A DNA stretch of 64,000 bases from JAEMQF01 sp963791595. GTDB lineage: Bacteria > Pseudomonadota > Gammaproteobacteria > Burkholderiales > Burkholderiaceae_C. The notes beneath the pieces are model-generated. The model did no database searches. It was not told the origin of the DNA and saw only the letters and a list, made by a program, of their open reading frames with translations. Below, piece after piece: positions 7,639-16,964 of this stretch (its first letter is position 1; the number at the start of each line of letters is the position of its first letter). The position numbers and the translations under genes were made by a program. The stretch lies in assembly GCA_963791595.1 (NCBI GenBank), contig CAWBTF010000004.1, positions 67,919 through 131,918 on the forward strand, read 5' to 3'.

Positions 7639-9273
7639 ATGAGCGCAGTTCTCGACCATCACGGCCACGACCATGGCGACCACCACGACCACGCCCCCTA
7701 CGGCTGGCGCCGCTGGGTGTACGCGACCAACCACAAGGACATCGGCACGATGTACCTGGTGTTTGCCTTCACGATGTTCATGGTGGGCGGCGTGCTCGCG
7801 CTCCTGATTCGCGCCGAGCTGTTCCAGCCGGGCTTGCAGATCGTGAACCCGGGCATGTTCAACCAGCTCACCACGATGCACGGGCTGATCATGGTGTTCG
7901 GCGCCATCATGCCGGCGTTCGTGGGCTTCGCGAACTGGATGGTGCCGCTGCAGATCGGCGCGCCCGACATGGCGTTCGCGCGCATGAACAACCTGAGCTT
8001 CTGGCTGCTGATTCCGGCCGCCATCATGCTCGTCGGCTCGTTCTTCATGCCCGGCGGCGCACCGGCGGCGGGCTGGACGATCTACGCTCCGCTCACGCTG
8101 CAGATGGGCCCGTCGATGGATGCCGCGATTTTCTCGCTGCACATCCTGGGCGCGAGCTCGATCATGGGCTCGATCAACATCATCGTGACCATCCTGAACA
8201 TGCGCGCGCCGCGCATGTCGCTGATGCAGATGCCGCTGTTCTGCTGGACCTGGCTGATCACGGCGTTCCTGCTGATCGCGGCGATGCCGGTGCTGGCCGG
8301 CGCGATCACGATGACGCTGACGGACCGCCACTTCGGCACGCACTTCTTCAACCCCGCGGGCGGCGGCGACCCGATCATGTACCAGCACATCTTCTGGTTC
8401 TTCGGCCACCCCGAGGTCTACATCATGATCCTGCCGGCGTTCGGCATCGTCAGCGCCGTCGTTCCGGCGTTCGCGAGAAAACCGCTGTTCGGCTATGCGT
8501 CGATGGTCTATGCCACCGCGTCGATCGCGATCCTGTCGTTCATCGTCTGGGCGCACCACATGTTCACGACCGGCATGCCGGTGACCGGGCAACTGTTCTT
8601 CATGTACGCGACGATGCTGATCGCCGTGCCCACGGGCGTGAAGGTGTTCAACTGGGTCGCGACGATGTGGCGCGGCTCGATGACGTTCGAGACGCCGATG
8701 CTGTGGGCGGTGGGCTTCATCTTCGTGTTCACGATGGGCGGCTTCACCGGCCTGATACTGGCGATGGCGCCGATCGACATCCAGCTCCAGGAAACCTACT
8801 ACGTGGTGGCGCACTTCCACTACGTGCTGGTGGCCGGTTCGCTGTTCGGCATGTTCGCCGGCTTCTACTACTGGGGCCCGAAGTGGACCGGCGTGATGTA
8901 CGAAGAGATCCACGGCAAGATCCACTTCTGGGGGTCGATGATCTTCTTCAACATCACGTTCTTCCCGATGCACTTCCTCGGGCTGGCGGGCATGCCGCGA
9001 CGCTACGCCGACTACCCGATGCAGTTCGCCGACTTCAATATGCTCGCCACGATCGGTGCATTCGGTTTCGGGCTGAGCCAGGTGTATTTCCTGTTCACCG
9101 TGGTGCTGCCGATGATGCAGGGCAAGGGCAAAAAGGCGCCGCAACGGCCGTGGAATGACGCCGACGGCGCCGGCGCCGAAGGCCTGGAGTGGGAGATTCC
9201 TTCTCCCGCGCCGTTCCACACCTTCGAGATTCCGCCGAACCTGAACGCCACCGCCACCAAGGTGATTCCATGA
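7639..9273 (+). CDS. coxA: cytochrome c oxidase subunit I
   Basis: Catalytic subunit of the aa3-type terminal oxidase, with twelve membrane helices, reducing O2 and pumping protons. Visible ligands are His81 and His394 for haem a, His392 for haem a3, and His257, His306 and His307 for CuB. Tyr261 in HPEVY is the cross-linked tyrosine. The 544-residue length is normal. The N terminus is unusually His-rich (ten His in residues 7-18). AGGA lies 6 bases before the ATG. The stop codon falls inside the left end of a GC-rich repeat (9270-9442) that separates it from the next small gene. Confidence 0.98.
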   Translation: MSAVLDHHGHDHGDHHDHAPYGWRRWVYATNHKDIGTMYLVFAFTMFMVGGVLALLIRAELFQPGLQIVNPGMFNQLTTMHGLIMVFGAIMPAFVGFANWMVPLQIGAPDMAFARMNNLSFWLLIPAAIMLVGSFFMPGGAPAAGWTIYAPLTLQMGPSMDAAIFSLHILGASSIMGSINIIVTILNMRAPRMSLMQMPLFCWTWLITAFLLIAAMPVLAGAITMTLTDRHFGTHFFNPAGGGDPIMYQHIFWFFGHPEVYIMILPAFGIVSAVVPAFARKPLFGYASMVYATASIAILSFIVWAHHMFTTGMPVTGQLFFMYATMLIAVPTGVKVFNWVATMWRGSMTFETPMLWAVGFIFVFTMGGFTGLILAMAPIDIQLQETYYVVAHFHYVLVAGSLFGMFAGFYYWGPKWTGVMYEEIHGKIHFWGSMIFFNITFFPMHFLGLAGMPRRYADYPMQFADFNMLATIGAFGFGLSQVYFLFTVVLPMMQGKGKKAPQRPWNDADGAGAEGLEWEIPSPAPFHTFEIPPNLNATATKVIP

Positions 9274-9442
9274 GCGCCCCCGCCCGGCCGCTCCAAGGGC
9301 CACGCAGTGGCCCCTTCGGGGCCGTGGGGCGCTCCGTCCCGCTCGGCGGGACCGCGCGAAGCGCGAGGGTGCGCCAGTGAGCGCGCATGGCCGCTCCAAA
9401 GCGCTCATCCCGGAGCGCGCAGCGCGCAGGGTCGTCCAGTGA
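9270..9442. repeat. GC-rich junction repeat, two tandem units
   Basis: The first unit (9270-9382) starts with ATGAGCGCCCCCGCC, containing the coxA stop, and ends with CCAGTGAGCG. A shorter related unit (9378-9442) follows and ends with CCAGTGAGCC, whose GTG is the start of the next gene. The core CCCGCTCGGCGGGACC and CGCGCGAAGCGCGAGGG is palindromic and recurs at 48526-48609 in the same kind of position. TGAGCG borders both ends of the first unit. The region is open in one frame but the translation is low-complexity and is not considered a gene. Confidence 0.8.
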
Positions 9443-9564
9443 GCCCGAACGCCATTACCCCCGAACAGCGCAAGAGCAACGCACGATTGGCGTGGCTGCT
9501 CGGCTCGATTGCCGTGCTGCTGTTCGTTGCCTTCATCGTCAAGAGCGCGATCTACGGCATCTGA
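9439..9564 (+). CDS. cytochrome oxidase small assembly protein
   Basis: A 41-residue protein with an N-terminal polar stretch (NAITPEQRKSNARLAW) and one membrane helix (LLGSIAVLLFVAFIVKSAIYGI). Small proteins of this form lie between coxA and ctaG in many Burkholderiales and are annotated as oxidase assembly proteins. The GTG start at 9439 is supplied by the right end of the junction repeat. An upstream in-frame ATG would only add repeat translation. It precedes ctaG by 19 bases. Its function rests on conserved position. Confidence 0.75.
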   Translation: MSPNAITPEQRKSNARLAWLLGSIAVLLFVAFIVKSAIYGI

Positions 9565-9583
9565 TCCAGCGACACCCGAGCGA

Positions 9584-10192
9584 ATGATGGACTCCTCCCT
9601 GCTGCGCGACAACCGCCTGATGCTGGCCAAGCTGGCGGTGGTGGTGTGTCTGATGTTCGGCTTCGGCTACGCGCTGGTGCCGGTGTACAAGGCGATCTGC
9701 ACGGCGCTGGGTATCAATGTCTTGTCGTTGGCCGAGCGCGACGCGTCGGGCCAATCGTCGACGGGTACGTGGGCCGATCTGTGGGGCGATGCGGGCGCCA
9801 AGGCGCGCAATACGCAAGTCGATGTCAGCCGCATCGTCACCGTCGAGTTCGACGCGAACGCGCGCGGGCCCTGGGAATTCAAGCCGGCGAAACGTTTCGT
9901 CGACGTACACCCCGGCGAGATGACGACGGTGATCTACCAGTTCCGCAACGTGCAGAACCGCGCAATGGCGGCGCAGGCGATTCCGAGCTACGCGCCGAAG
10001 AACGCGATGGCGCATTTCAACAAGGTCGAGTGTTTCTGCTTCACCGAGCATGTGCTCAAGCCAGGCGAGGTGCGCGAGTGGCCGGTGACGTTCATGCTCG
10101 ACCCGAAGTTGCCGAAAGACATTCGCACCATCACCTTGTCGTACACCTTCTTCGAAGTCGGCGGCAAGGTGCCGGCGGCGCCCGATTCATGA
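9584..10192 (+). CDS. ctaG: cytochrome c oxidase assembly protein CtaG (Cox11)
   Basis: Copper chaperone that inserts CuB into subunit I. The 202-residue protein has one N-terminal membrane anchor (about residues 12-33). The periplasmic beta-domain carries the copper motif CFCFTEH, followed by LKPGE and the strand FMLDPKLP. The YKAICTALGI segment right after the anchor is also a family mark. Two adjacent ATGs (9584, 9587) are possible starts. The gene lies between the small assembly protein and the DUF2970 gene, as expected for Burkholderiales cox operons. Confidence 0.96.
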   Translation: MMDSSLLRDNRLMLAKLAVVVCLMFGFGYALVPVYKAICTALGINVLSLAERDASGQSSTGTWADLWGDAGAKARNTQVDVSRIVTVEFDANARGPWEFKPAKRFVDVHPGEMTTVIYQFRNVQNRAMAAQAIPSYAPKNAMAHFNKVECFCFTEHVLKPGEVREWPVTFMLDPKLPKDIRTITLSYTFFEVGGKVPAAPDS

Positions 10193-10205
10193 GCGGCGCA
10201 CACCC

Positions 10206-10433
10206 ATGAGCGATTTGCGGCAGGCCGTGCAGCGCAAGGCGTCGTTCGTGCAGACGATGCGCGCCGTCGCGTGGTCGTTTTTCGGCATCCGCAAAGGCAG
10301 CGAATACCGCAAGGACGTGAGCGAACTCAATCCGCTGCACGTCGTGATCGCCGGCGTCGTGGCGGCGCTGACGTTCGTGATCGCGCTCGTCGTTCTCGTC
10401 AATTGGGTCATCGCCAGCGGCGTGGCCGGTTGA
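10206..10433 (+). CDS. DUF2970 family small membrane protein
   Basis: A 75-residue protein: an N-terminal amphipathic part with SFVQTMRAVAWSFFGIRKG, then one long membrane helix at about 47-70. DUF2970 members regularly lie between ctaG and coxC. They are thought to accompany oxidase assembly, but no activity is established. It is 13 bases after ctaG and 45 bases before coxC, so it is probably co-transcribed. Confidence 0.88.
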   Translation: MSDLRQAVQRKASFVQTMRAVAWSFFGIRKGSEYRKDVSELNPLHVVIAGVVAALTFVIALVVLVNWVIASGVAG

Positions 10434-10478
10434 GTCTTCAATTCAGTTTCCGCATCACCCGAGATTCCAGGAGAAAAC

Positions 10479-11363
10479 ATGTCGGCAGCGACACCCCACG
10501 GGGCACAACCGTACTACTTCGTTCCCGCGCCATCGCGCCATCCGGCGATGACGGCAACTGCCTTGCTGCTCATCATTTTCGGTGCCGGCCAATGGGTCAA
10601 CGGCGCGGACTGGGGCAAGTGGTTCCTGCTCGTGGGCTTCGTGTTGCTCGCCTACGTTTTGCAGGGCTGGTTTCGCGACGCGATCGGCGAGAGCGAAGGG
10701 AACCAGTACAGCCCGCGCATCGACACCTCGTTCCGCTGGAGCATGAGCTGGTTCATCTTCTCCGAAGTGATGTTCTTCGGCGCGTTTTTCGGCGCGCTCT
10801 ACTGGGCGCGCCAACACGCCTTGCCGAGCCTGGGCAGCCTGGACAACGCGATCCTCTGGCCCGACTTCAAGGCCGTGTGGCCGAGCGCGGCGCAAGGCGT
10901 CACCGGCTCGCCGGCGGGAATCGTCGAGCCCTTCGTCACGATGGGTCCGTGGCCGATTCCCACGATCAATACCGTGCTGCTGCTGTCTTCCGGCGTGACG
11001 CTGACGATCGCTCACCACGCGCTGATCGCGAACGAACGCGCGCGCTGCGTCGCCTTCATGTGGGTCACCGTCATCCTGGGAGCCACGTTTTTGGGCTTCC
11101 AGGCCTATGAATACATCCACGCGTACAGCGAACTGAACCTCAAACTCAGCTCGGGCATCTACGGTTCCACTTTCTTCATGCTGACCGGGTTTCACGGCTT
11201 CCACGTGTTCGTCGGCATGCTGATGCTGTTGTTCATCACGCTGCGCTTGATGAAGGGGCACTTCACGCCGACGCATCACTTCGGCTTCGAAGGCGCGGCC
11301 TGGTACTGGCACTTCGTTGACGTGGTGTGGCTCGGCCTGTACATCGTCGTGTACTGGCTCTGA
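10479..11363 (+). CDS. coxC: cytochrome c oxidase subunit III
   Basis: Third core subunit of the aa3-type oxidase, a helical membrane protein that stabilises subunit I and its proton uptake. The 294-residue protein shows the family blocks SWFIFSEVMFFGAFFGALYWAR, split across helix III, then QAYEYIHAYSELNLKL, TGFHGFHVFVGM and the terminal WYWHFVDVVWLGLYIVVY. An AGGAG lies 5 bases before the ATG. It ends the structural operon and is followed by a strong intrinsic terminator. Confidence 0.97.
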   Translation: MSAATPHGAQPYYFVPAPSRHPAMTATALLLIIFGAGQWVNGADWGKWFLLVGFVLLAYVLQGWFRDAIGESEGNQYSPRIDTSFRWSMSWFIFSEVMFFGAFFGALYWARQHALPSLGSLDNAILWPDFKAVWPSAAQGVTGSPAGIVEPFVTMGPWPIPTINTVLLLSSGVTLTIAHHALIANERARCVAFMWVTVILGATFLGFQAYEYIHAYSELNLKLSSGIYGSTFFMLTGFHGFHVFVGMLMLLFITLRLMKGHFTPTHHFGFEGAAWYWHFVDVVWLGLYIVVYWL

Positions 11364-11390
11364 CGTCGCGCGCCGTCCGCACGATGAAGA

Positions 11391-11417
11391 AAACGCCGCG
11401 ATCAGCGGCGTTTTTTT
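11391..11417. terminator. bidirectional intrinsic terminator after coxC
   Basis: A nine-base-pair stem AAACGCCGC / GCGGCGTTT around a GATCA loop is followed by a run of seven T on the plus strand. The A-rich left flank gives a weaker T-rich tail on the minus strand. It sits between coxC and the convergent DUF2909 gene and can serve both. Confidence 0.88.
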
Positions 11418-11444
11418 GTGGGGCGGGTTTGGGGCAGAGCGGGT

Positions 11445-11663
11445 CTATCCGAGCGGAATGCCGGTCGGCTTGATCCACCCCATCCAATAGCTGAGCAGGA
11501 TGAATACCACCAGCAGGATCGACAGCGTGACGCGCAACGCCAGCGCGCGCATCATGTTGCTCGTCTTGGGCTTGCCGTCGCGGCCGTCGCGCAACATGAA
11601 TACACCGGCCGATACCAGCACGCCGACGATGCAGAGCAGGGCAAGCACGATCGCGATTTTCAT
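11445..11663 (-). CDS. DUF2909 twin-transmembrane protein
   Basis: A 72-residue protein with two hydrophobic helices (about residues 3-23 and 43-63) joined by a basic, Gly-rich loop (RDGRDGKPKTSNMM). This is the pattern of DUF2909 proteins found beside SURF1 and cox genes. It is read toward coxC and is divergent from the SURF1 gene with 48 bases between starts. The function is unknown. Confidence 0.8.
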   Translation of the reverse strand: MKIAIVLALLCIVGVLVSAGVFMLRDGRDGKPKTSNMMRALALRVTLSILLVVFILLSYWMGWIKPTGIPLG

Positions 11664-11711
11664 TGGCGTAGATTATCCGCCCCGGGCTGTGCATGACTTG
11701 CGGAGGCCGGC

Positions 11712-12449
11712 GTGGTCCGACTGAGCGCATGCCAGCGCAGTGTGGCGGTGCTGGTGGCAGCGTTGCTGGGTGCCGCGGCGACGGCTCGGCTCGGTTTCTG
11801 GCAACTCGACCGCGCCGCGCAGAAGACGGCGTTGCAGCGCGCGCTCGACGAGCGCGGCAGCCTGTCCGCGCTCGATGCCGCCGCATTGCCGCGCGACCCC
11901 GATGCCGCCGCGGCGCAGCATTACCGGCCGGTTCGCCTGCAAGGGCAGTGGCTGGCAGAGAAGACTGTCTATCTCGAGAACCGCCCGATGAACGGGCGTG
12001 CGGGCTTCATCGTCGTGACGCCGCTGCGCCTGGACCGCGGGGCGGTGCTCGTGCAACGCGGTTGGTTCGCGCGCAATGCGACCGAGCGCACGCGCCTGCC
12101 GAACCTCGTCACACCCCGTGGCGCGGTCAGCGTGCAAGGGGTGCTGGCAGCGCCGCCGTCACGCCTGTACGAGTTCACCGCGGCGCCGGCGATTGGCCCG
12201 ATCCGGCAAAATCTCGACCTCGCCGATTTCGCACGCGAAACCGGCCTGGAGTTGCATCCGGTATCGGTGCTGGAAGCCGATGCCGCCGGCAACCAGGGCG
12301 ATGGCTTGTTGCGCCAATGGCCGCGCCCGGCCTTCGATGTTCACAAGAACTATGGCTACGCCGCCCAGTGGTTCGCGCTGGCGGCATTGATCACAGGCCT
12401 TTATGTCTGGTTCCAGATTGTCCGACCCCGACTCCGTGCTCGCCGCTGA
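11712..12449 (+). CDS. SURF1 family oxidase assembly protein
   Basis: Inner-membrane protein that helps haem a insertion into oxidase subunit I. The 245-residue protein has an N-terminal helix (about 10-27) and the family segment ARLGFWQLDRAAQK. The central VYLENRPMNGRAGFIVVTPL and VLVQRGWF are conserved, and the C-terminal helix ends in YAAQWFALAALITGLYVWF. The GTG start has GGAGG five bases upstream, which decides it. The next gene begins 10 bases after the stop or overlaps it. Confidence 0.93.
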   Translation: MVRLSACQRSVAVLVAALLGAAATARLGFWQLDRAAQKTALQRALDERGSLSALDAAALPRDPDAAAAQHYRPVRLQGQWLAEKTVYLENRPMNGRAGFIVVTPLRLDRGAVLVQRGWFARNATERTRLPNLVTPRGAVSVQGVLAAPPSRLYEFTAAPAIGPIRQNLDLADFARETGLELHPVSVLEADAAGNQGDGLLRQWPRPAFDVHKNYGYAAQWFALAALITGLYVWFQIVRPRLRARR

Positions 12450-12459
12450 CGACTCGCCG

Positions 12460-13137
12460 ATGCGCTTGACCGTGCACTCGTTGCCGTCGATGGACGTCGA
12501 CGCGCGCCGCACCGCAAGCGGGCGGCTGAAGATGATGCTCGTGCTGCTGGTGTGCGCGTTGCCGGTGGTCGCGTCTTACCTGGCGTACTACGTGATCAAG
12601 CCGCAAGGCCGCAGCAATTACAGCGATCTCATCGAGCCGATGCGTGCCCTGCCAGGCGACTTGCCGCTGCGCGACTTGCAGGGCCGCGCCGTGAGCGCAA
12701 CATCGTTGCAGGGCCAGTGGTTGCTCGTCGTGGTGGCCGGTGGCGCATGCGATGCCGTCTGCGAAAAGATGTTGTGGCTGCAACGTCAGATTCGCGAGGC
12801 GCTGGGGCGCGAAAAGTACCGCGTCGACAAGCTCTGGCTGATCCCCGATGATGCGATCCCCGCGACACGTACATTGGAAGCCGTCGCCGCCGGCGACCCC
12901 GCGACGGTCCTGATTGTGCCCTCGGCAGCGCTCGCGGCGTGGCTGCAAGCCGCACCGAACCAGGGCTTAAGCGCGCACCTCTACATCGTCGATCCGATGG
13001 GCCATTGGATGATGCGTTCGCCGGCCGACCCCGACCCGGCCAAGTTCAAACGCGACCTGGAAAAACTGCTGCGCGCGTCGGCCGGTTGGGATGCTCCCGG
13101 GCGCGAAGTTCCAAGCGCTGCCCCTGCGAGCCGATGA
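12460..13137 (+). CDS. membrane-anchored SCO/thioredoxin-fold-like protein
   Basis: A 225-residue protein with one membrane helix (MLVLLVCALPVVASYLAYYV) followed by a soluble domain resembling a degenerate SCO/thioredoxin fold (PLRDLQGRAVSATSLQGQWLLVVVAGGAC). The typical SCO copper motif CxxxC appears as CDAVC, which could be functional. Homologues occur between SURF1 and ctaA in Burkholderiales. The start is uncertain: an ATG at 12403 would overlap SURF1 by 47 bases, while 12460 leaves 10 bases. The stop overlaps the ctaA start as ATGA. A role in oxidase assembly is inferred from context. Confidence 0.7.
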   Translation: MRLTVHSLPSMDVDARRTASGRLKMMLVLLVCALPVVASYLAYYVIKPQGRSNYSDLIEPMRALPGDLPLRDLQGRAVSATSLQGQWLLVVVAGGACDAVCEKMLWLQRQIREALGREKYRVDKLWLIPDDAIPATRTLEAVAAGDPATVLIVPSAALAAWLQAAPNQGLSAHLYIVDPMGHWMMRSPADPDPAKFKRDLEKLLRASAGWDAPGREVPSAAPASR

Positions 13138-14291
13138 ATACCGTCGCGCCGTACGACTTGGCGCCGCTGCTGCGCCTGGCCTTGTTCGGGCTCGTGCTCG
13201 CATCGGCGCCGCTGGCCTGGGTGTGGCTGCGCCATCGCGGCGCGGCGAGCACGCAGCGGCAACGCGCGCTGACCTTGCTGCTGCTCTTCCTCACTTTCGA
13301 TCTGGTGTTGTTCGGCGCCTTCACGCGGCTCACCGATTCGGGCCTGGGCTGCCCCGACTGGCCGGGTTGCTATGGCAACGCCAGCCCGGTCGGCGCGCGA
13401 GTGCAGATCGACGCCGCGCAGTCGGCCATGCCCACCGGCCCGGTGACTCACGGCAAGGCCTGGATCGAAATGATCCATCGCTACCTGGCCACGGGCGTGG
13501 GCGTGCTGATCCTGGTGCTGGCGGCGTCGAGCTGGGCCGCGGCGCGACGCAGGGAGTCGGCGGTCTCGCCCTGGTGGCCGACGTTGACGCTGGTGTGGGT
13601 CTGCGTGCAAGGCGCATTCGGTGCGCTCACCGTGACGATGAAGCTGTACCCGGCGATCGTGACGCTGCACTTGCTGGGCGGCATGGTGCTGCTTGCACTG
13701 CTTGCCGTGCAAGCGCAGGCCTATGCGCCAGCGCCGGTGGCGCTGTCAGCGCGCTTGCGGGCAGCGACCTGGGGTGTCGCGCTGCTGAGCGTGGTCCAGA
13801 TCGCCTTGGGCGGCTGGGTCAGTACCAACTACGCGGTGCTCGCGTGCACCGATTTCCCGTTGTGCCAAGCGAGCTGGTGGCCCGAAATGGACTTCGCGAG
13901 CGGTTTCAGCGTGGTGCGCGAACTCGGCATGGCTGCCGACGCGACCGGCTACCTGCCATTCCCCGCGTTGACCGCGATCCACTACGTGCATCGGCTGGTG
14001 GCCTACGCCTTGCTGTTCGCGTTGGCCGTTTTGGCATGGGCCTTGTTCGTGCAGCATCGGCCCGAGCTGCGGCGCTGGGCGCACGCCTTGTTCGGCATCG
14101 CCGCTTGGCAGCTTGTCAGCGGCCTGAGCAACGTGTTGCTGAGCTGGCCCTTGCTCGGTGCCGTGGCTCACACGGCAGGCGCGGCGGCGCTCGTGGTTGT
14201 GTTGACGTTGCTGCTGACTCGGTCACTGCAGGCCCAAGCCGACCCAGCACGCAATGGCCTCCTCGGTGAGGCGCGTGGGGCGACTTCGTAG
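13134..14291 (+). CDS. ctaA: haem A synthase (CtaA/Cox15)
   Basis: Oxidises the haem O methyl group to a formyl, giving haem A for the oxidase. The 385-residue polytopic protein shows the conserved RLTDSGLGCPDWPGCYG near residues 64-80. KAWIEMIHRYLATGVG carries a haem-ligand His, and HLLGGMVLLALL and IHYVHRLVAYALLF carry others. The long form with about eight helices is normal for proteobacteria. Its ATG overlaps the previous stop (ATGA), so the real start is 13134 although the frame is open further upstream. Confidence 0.95.
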   Translation: MNTVAPYDLAPLLRLALFGLVLASAPLAWVWLRHRGAASTQRQRALTLLLLFLTFDLVLFGAFTRLTDSGLGCPDWPGCYGNASPVGARVQIDAAQSAMPTGPVTHGKAWIEMIHRYLATGVGVLILVLAASSWAAARRRESAVSPWWPTLTLVWVCVQGAFGALTVTMKLYPAIVTLHLLGGMVLLALLAVQAQAYAPAPVALSARLRAATWGVALLSVVQIALGGWVSTNYAVLACTDFPLCQASWWPEMDFASGFSVVRELGMAADATGYLPFPALTAIHYVHRLVAYALLFALAVLAWALFVQHRPELRRWAHALFGIAAWQLVSGLSNVLLSWPLLGAVAHTAGAAALVVVLTLLLTRSLQAQADPARNGLLGEARGATS

Positions 14292-14315
14292 AATCGCTGC
14301 TTTCCCGCTCGACCC

Positions 14316-15236
14316 ATGTCTGAAACTCTTGTCCGCCCCATCCCCGCTGCGCGCAACGGGCTGCCGTCGCGCGCGAGCCAGTACTACGCGCTGACCAAAC
14401 CGCGGGTCGTGCAACTCATCGTGTTTTGCGCCGTGATCGGCATGCTGATGGCGGTGCCGGGCCTGCCGGACTGGCGCGTGGCGCTGGCAGCCACGGTGGG
14501 TATTTGGCTGGTGGCGGCCGCGGCCGCGGCGTTCAATTGCCTGGTCGAGCAAGGCATCGACGCGAAGATGGCGCGCACCGCGTGGCGCCCCAGCGCGAAC
14601 GGCCAGTTGACGCCGACGCAGACGCTCGTGTTTTCGCTGCTGCTCGGCGTCGCGGGTTGCGTGCTCTTGTACGCCGGCGTGAATGCACTGACGATGTGGC
14701 TGACGCTCGCCACGTTCGTCGGCTACGCGGTGATCTACACGCTGGTGCTGAAACCGCTGACGCCGCAGAACATCGTGATCGGCGGCGCGTCGGGCGCGAT
14801 GCCGCCGGTGCTGGGCTGGGCCGCGATTCGCGGCGAAGTCGGGCCCGAGGCGCTGATCATGTGCCTGATCATCTTCTTGTGGACGCCGCCGCACTTCTGG
14901 GCGCTCGCGCTCTACCGGACCGAAGACTACCGGCGCTCCGGCTTGCCGATGCTGCCGGTGACGCATGGCTCGGAGTTCACGCGGCTGCACGTGCTGCTCT
15001 ACACGCTGGTGCTGTTCGCGGCGACGCTGCTGCCGTTCGTTTCCGGCATGAGCGGCTACCTCTACCTTGCCAGCGCGATCGCGCTGGGCGCAGGGTTCAC
15101 CGGCTACGCGTGGCAGCTCTGGCGCCACTATTCCGATGCGCTGGCGCGCAAGACGTTCCGCTTTTCCATCCTGCACCTGTCGCTGTTGTTCGCGGCGCTG
15201 CTGGTGGACCACTACCTCAATCCGTTGTTGTTCTAG
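14316..15236 (+). CDS. ctaB: protohaem IX farnesyltransferase (haem O synthase)
   Basis: UbiA-family membrane prenyltransferase that adds farnesyl to protohaem, the step before CtaA. The 306-residue protein has the first substrate motif N-C-L-V-E-Q-G-I-D-A-K-M-A-R-T with the usual RTxxRP end, and the second loop with YRTEDYRRSGLPMLPVTHG. ALTKPRVVQLIVF at the N terminus is a family mark. A TAGAAT at 14289-14294 may be a promoter -10 box inside the 24-base gap after ctaA. Confidence 0.96.
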   Translation: MSETLVRPIPAARNGLPSRASQYYALTKPRVVQLIVFCAVIGMLMAVPGLPDWRVALAATVGIWLVAAAAAAFNCLVEQGIDAKMARTAWRPSANGQLTPTQTLVFSLLLGVAGCVLLYAGVNALTMWLTLATFVGYAVIYTLVLKPLTPQNIVIGGASGAMPPVLGWAAIRGEVGPEALIMCLIIFLWTPPHFWALALYRTEDYRRSGLPMLPVTHGSEFTRLHVLLYTLVLFAATLLPFVSGMSGYLYLASAIALGAGFTGYAWQLWRHYSDALARKTFRFSILHLSLLFAALLVDHYLNPLLF

Positions 15237-15256
15237 ACCGCCGCTCGAAGGACCCG

Positions 15257-15862
15257 ATGACGTTCAAGCGAATCTGCATCGTGCTCGCGGTCAGCCTCTC
15301 CTTGCTCGGCTGCGACTGGCTCAAACCGAGCGAACCCAAACCTTCGTTCAAGGGCATCGACATCACCGGCGCCGACTACGCGCGCACGCTGAAATTGACC
15401 GACCACAACGGCAAGCCGCGCACGCTCGAAGATTTCAAAGGCAAGGTCAGTGTCGTCTTCTTCGGCTACACCCAGTGCCCCGACGTCTGCCCGGGAACGA
15501 TGGCCGAGCTGGCGCAAATCAAGAAATCCCTCGGCCAGGACGGCGAGCGCGTGCAGGGCATCTTCGTCACGGTGGACCCGAAGCGTGACACCCAGGAGAT
15601 CCTGAGGAGCTACATGGCGAACTTCGACCCGAGCTTCGTCGCGCTGTATGGCACGCCCGAGCAGACCAAGGCCGCGGCGCAGGAGTTCAAGGTGTTCTTC
15701 GCGTTCTCGCCGGGCAAGACGGAAAGCAGCTACACCGTCGACCACACGGCGGGTTCGTTCGTCTTCGACTCTCGCGGCAAAGTGCGCCTGTTCGTGCGCT
15801 ACGGCAGCGGCGCCGAGGCGCTTGCGGCTGATTTGAAGGTGTTGTTGGCCGAGAAGAGCTGA
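15257..15862 (+). CDS. SCO1/SenC family copper chaperone lipoprotein
   Basis: Thioredoxin-fold protein that delivers copper to the CuA site of subunit II. The 201-residue precursor has a lipobox ending LSLLGC, so Cys19 would be lipidated. The copper ligands are Cys74 and Cys78 in CPDVC, and His163 in VDHTAG. The YTQCPDVCPGTMAEL and VTVDPKRDT blocks are conserved. It ends the oxidase assembly group and converges with rpoH. The start at 15257 gives a proper signal peptide. Confidence 0.94.
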   Translation: MTFKRICIVLAVSLSLLGCDWLKPSEPKPSFKGIDITGADYARTLKLTDHNGKPRTLEDFKGKVSVVFFGYTQCPDVCPGTMAELAQIKKSLGQDGERVQGIFVTVDPKRDTQEILRSYMANFDPSFVALYGTPEQTKAAAQEFKVFFAFSPGKTESSYTVDHTAGSFVFDSRGKVRLFVRYGSGAEALAADLKVLLAEKS

Positions 15863-15878
15863 GGCTGCGAAAGCAAAG

Positions 15879-15902
15879 GCGACGGCCCCGAAGGGCCGTC
15901 GC
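15879..15902. terminator. strong hairpin between the SCO gene and rpoH
   Basis: A ten-base-pair perfect stem GCGACGGCCC / GGGCCGTCGC with a CGAA loop lies between two convergent genes. There is no T-run, so intrinsic termination would be weak. Its position suggests a two-way transcription stop or RNA 3'-end protection. Confidence 0.55.
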
Positions 15903-15947
15903 GTCGATGGTTGATGAAGGCTGGCAGCGCAGCCAGCACCCGCCGAA

Positions 15948-16871
<924 letters not shown>

Positions 16872-16913
16872 GTGGGCATCAGAGACGCCCGGCCTTGTTT
16901 GGTTCCAGAAATC

Positions 16914-16940
16914 TTAGCACTCGGCAGATGAGAGTGCTGA
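16914..16940 (-). promoter_or_regulatory. CIRCE operator (HrcA binding site) upstream of rpoH
   Basis: TTAGCACTC, nine bases, then GAGTGCTGA: 17 of 18 positions match the CIRCE consensus TTAGCACTC-N9-GAGTGCTAA. It lies 43-69 bases before the rpoH start. On the rpoH strand its inner part includes TGCTAAGAT, a possible extended -10, so repressor binding would block polymerase. HrcA control of rpoH is known for betaproteobacteria. Confidence 0.88.
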
Positions 16941-16964
16941 TTGCGCGGCTCAACCGCTGTTTTC

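Noticed and set aside
9189..9380. Possible small protein encoded by the junction repeat after coxA
   Set aside because: The frame is only the translation of the repeat; the same repeat at 48526 gives a different context and no conserved protein.
6079..9630. A minus-strand open frame of more than 1,100 codons opposite coxB-coxA
   Set aside because: It is the antisense shadow of GC-rich, strongly biased codons. Its product is Arg/His-rich low-complexity sequence with no family, and the opposite strand encodes unmistakable oxidase subunits.
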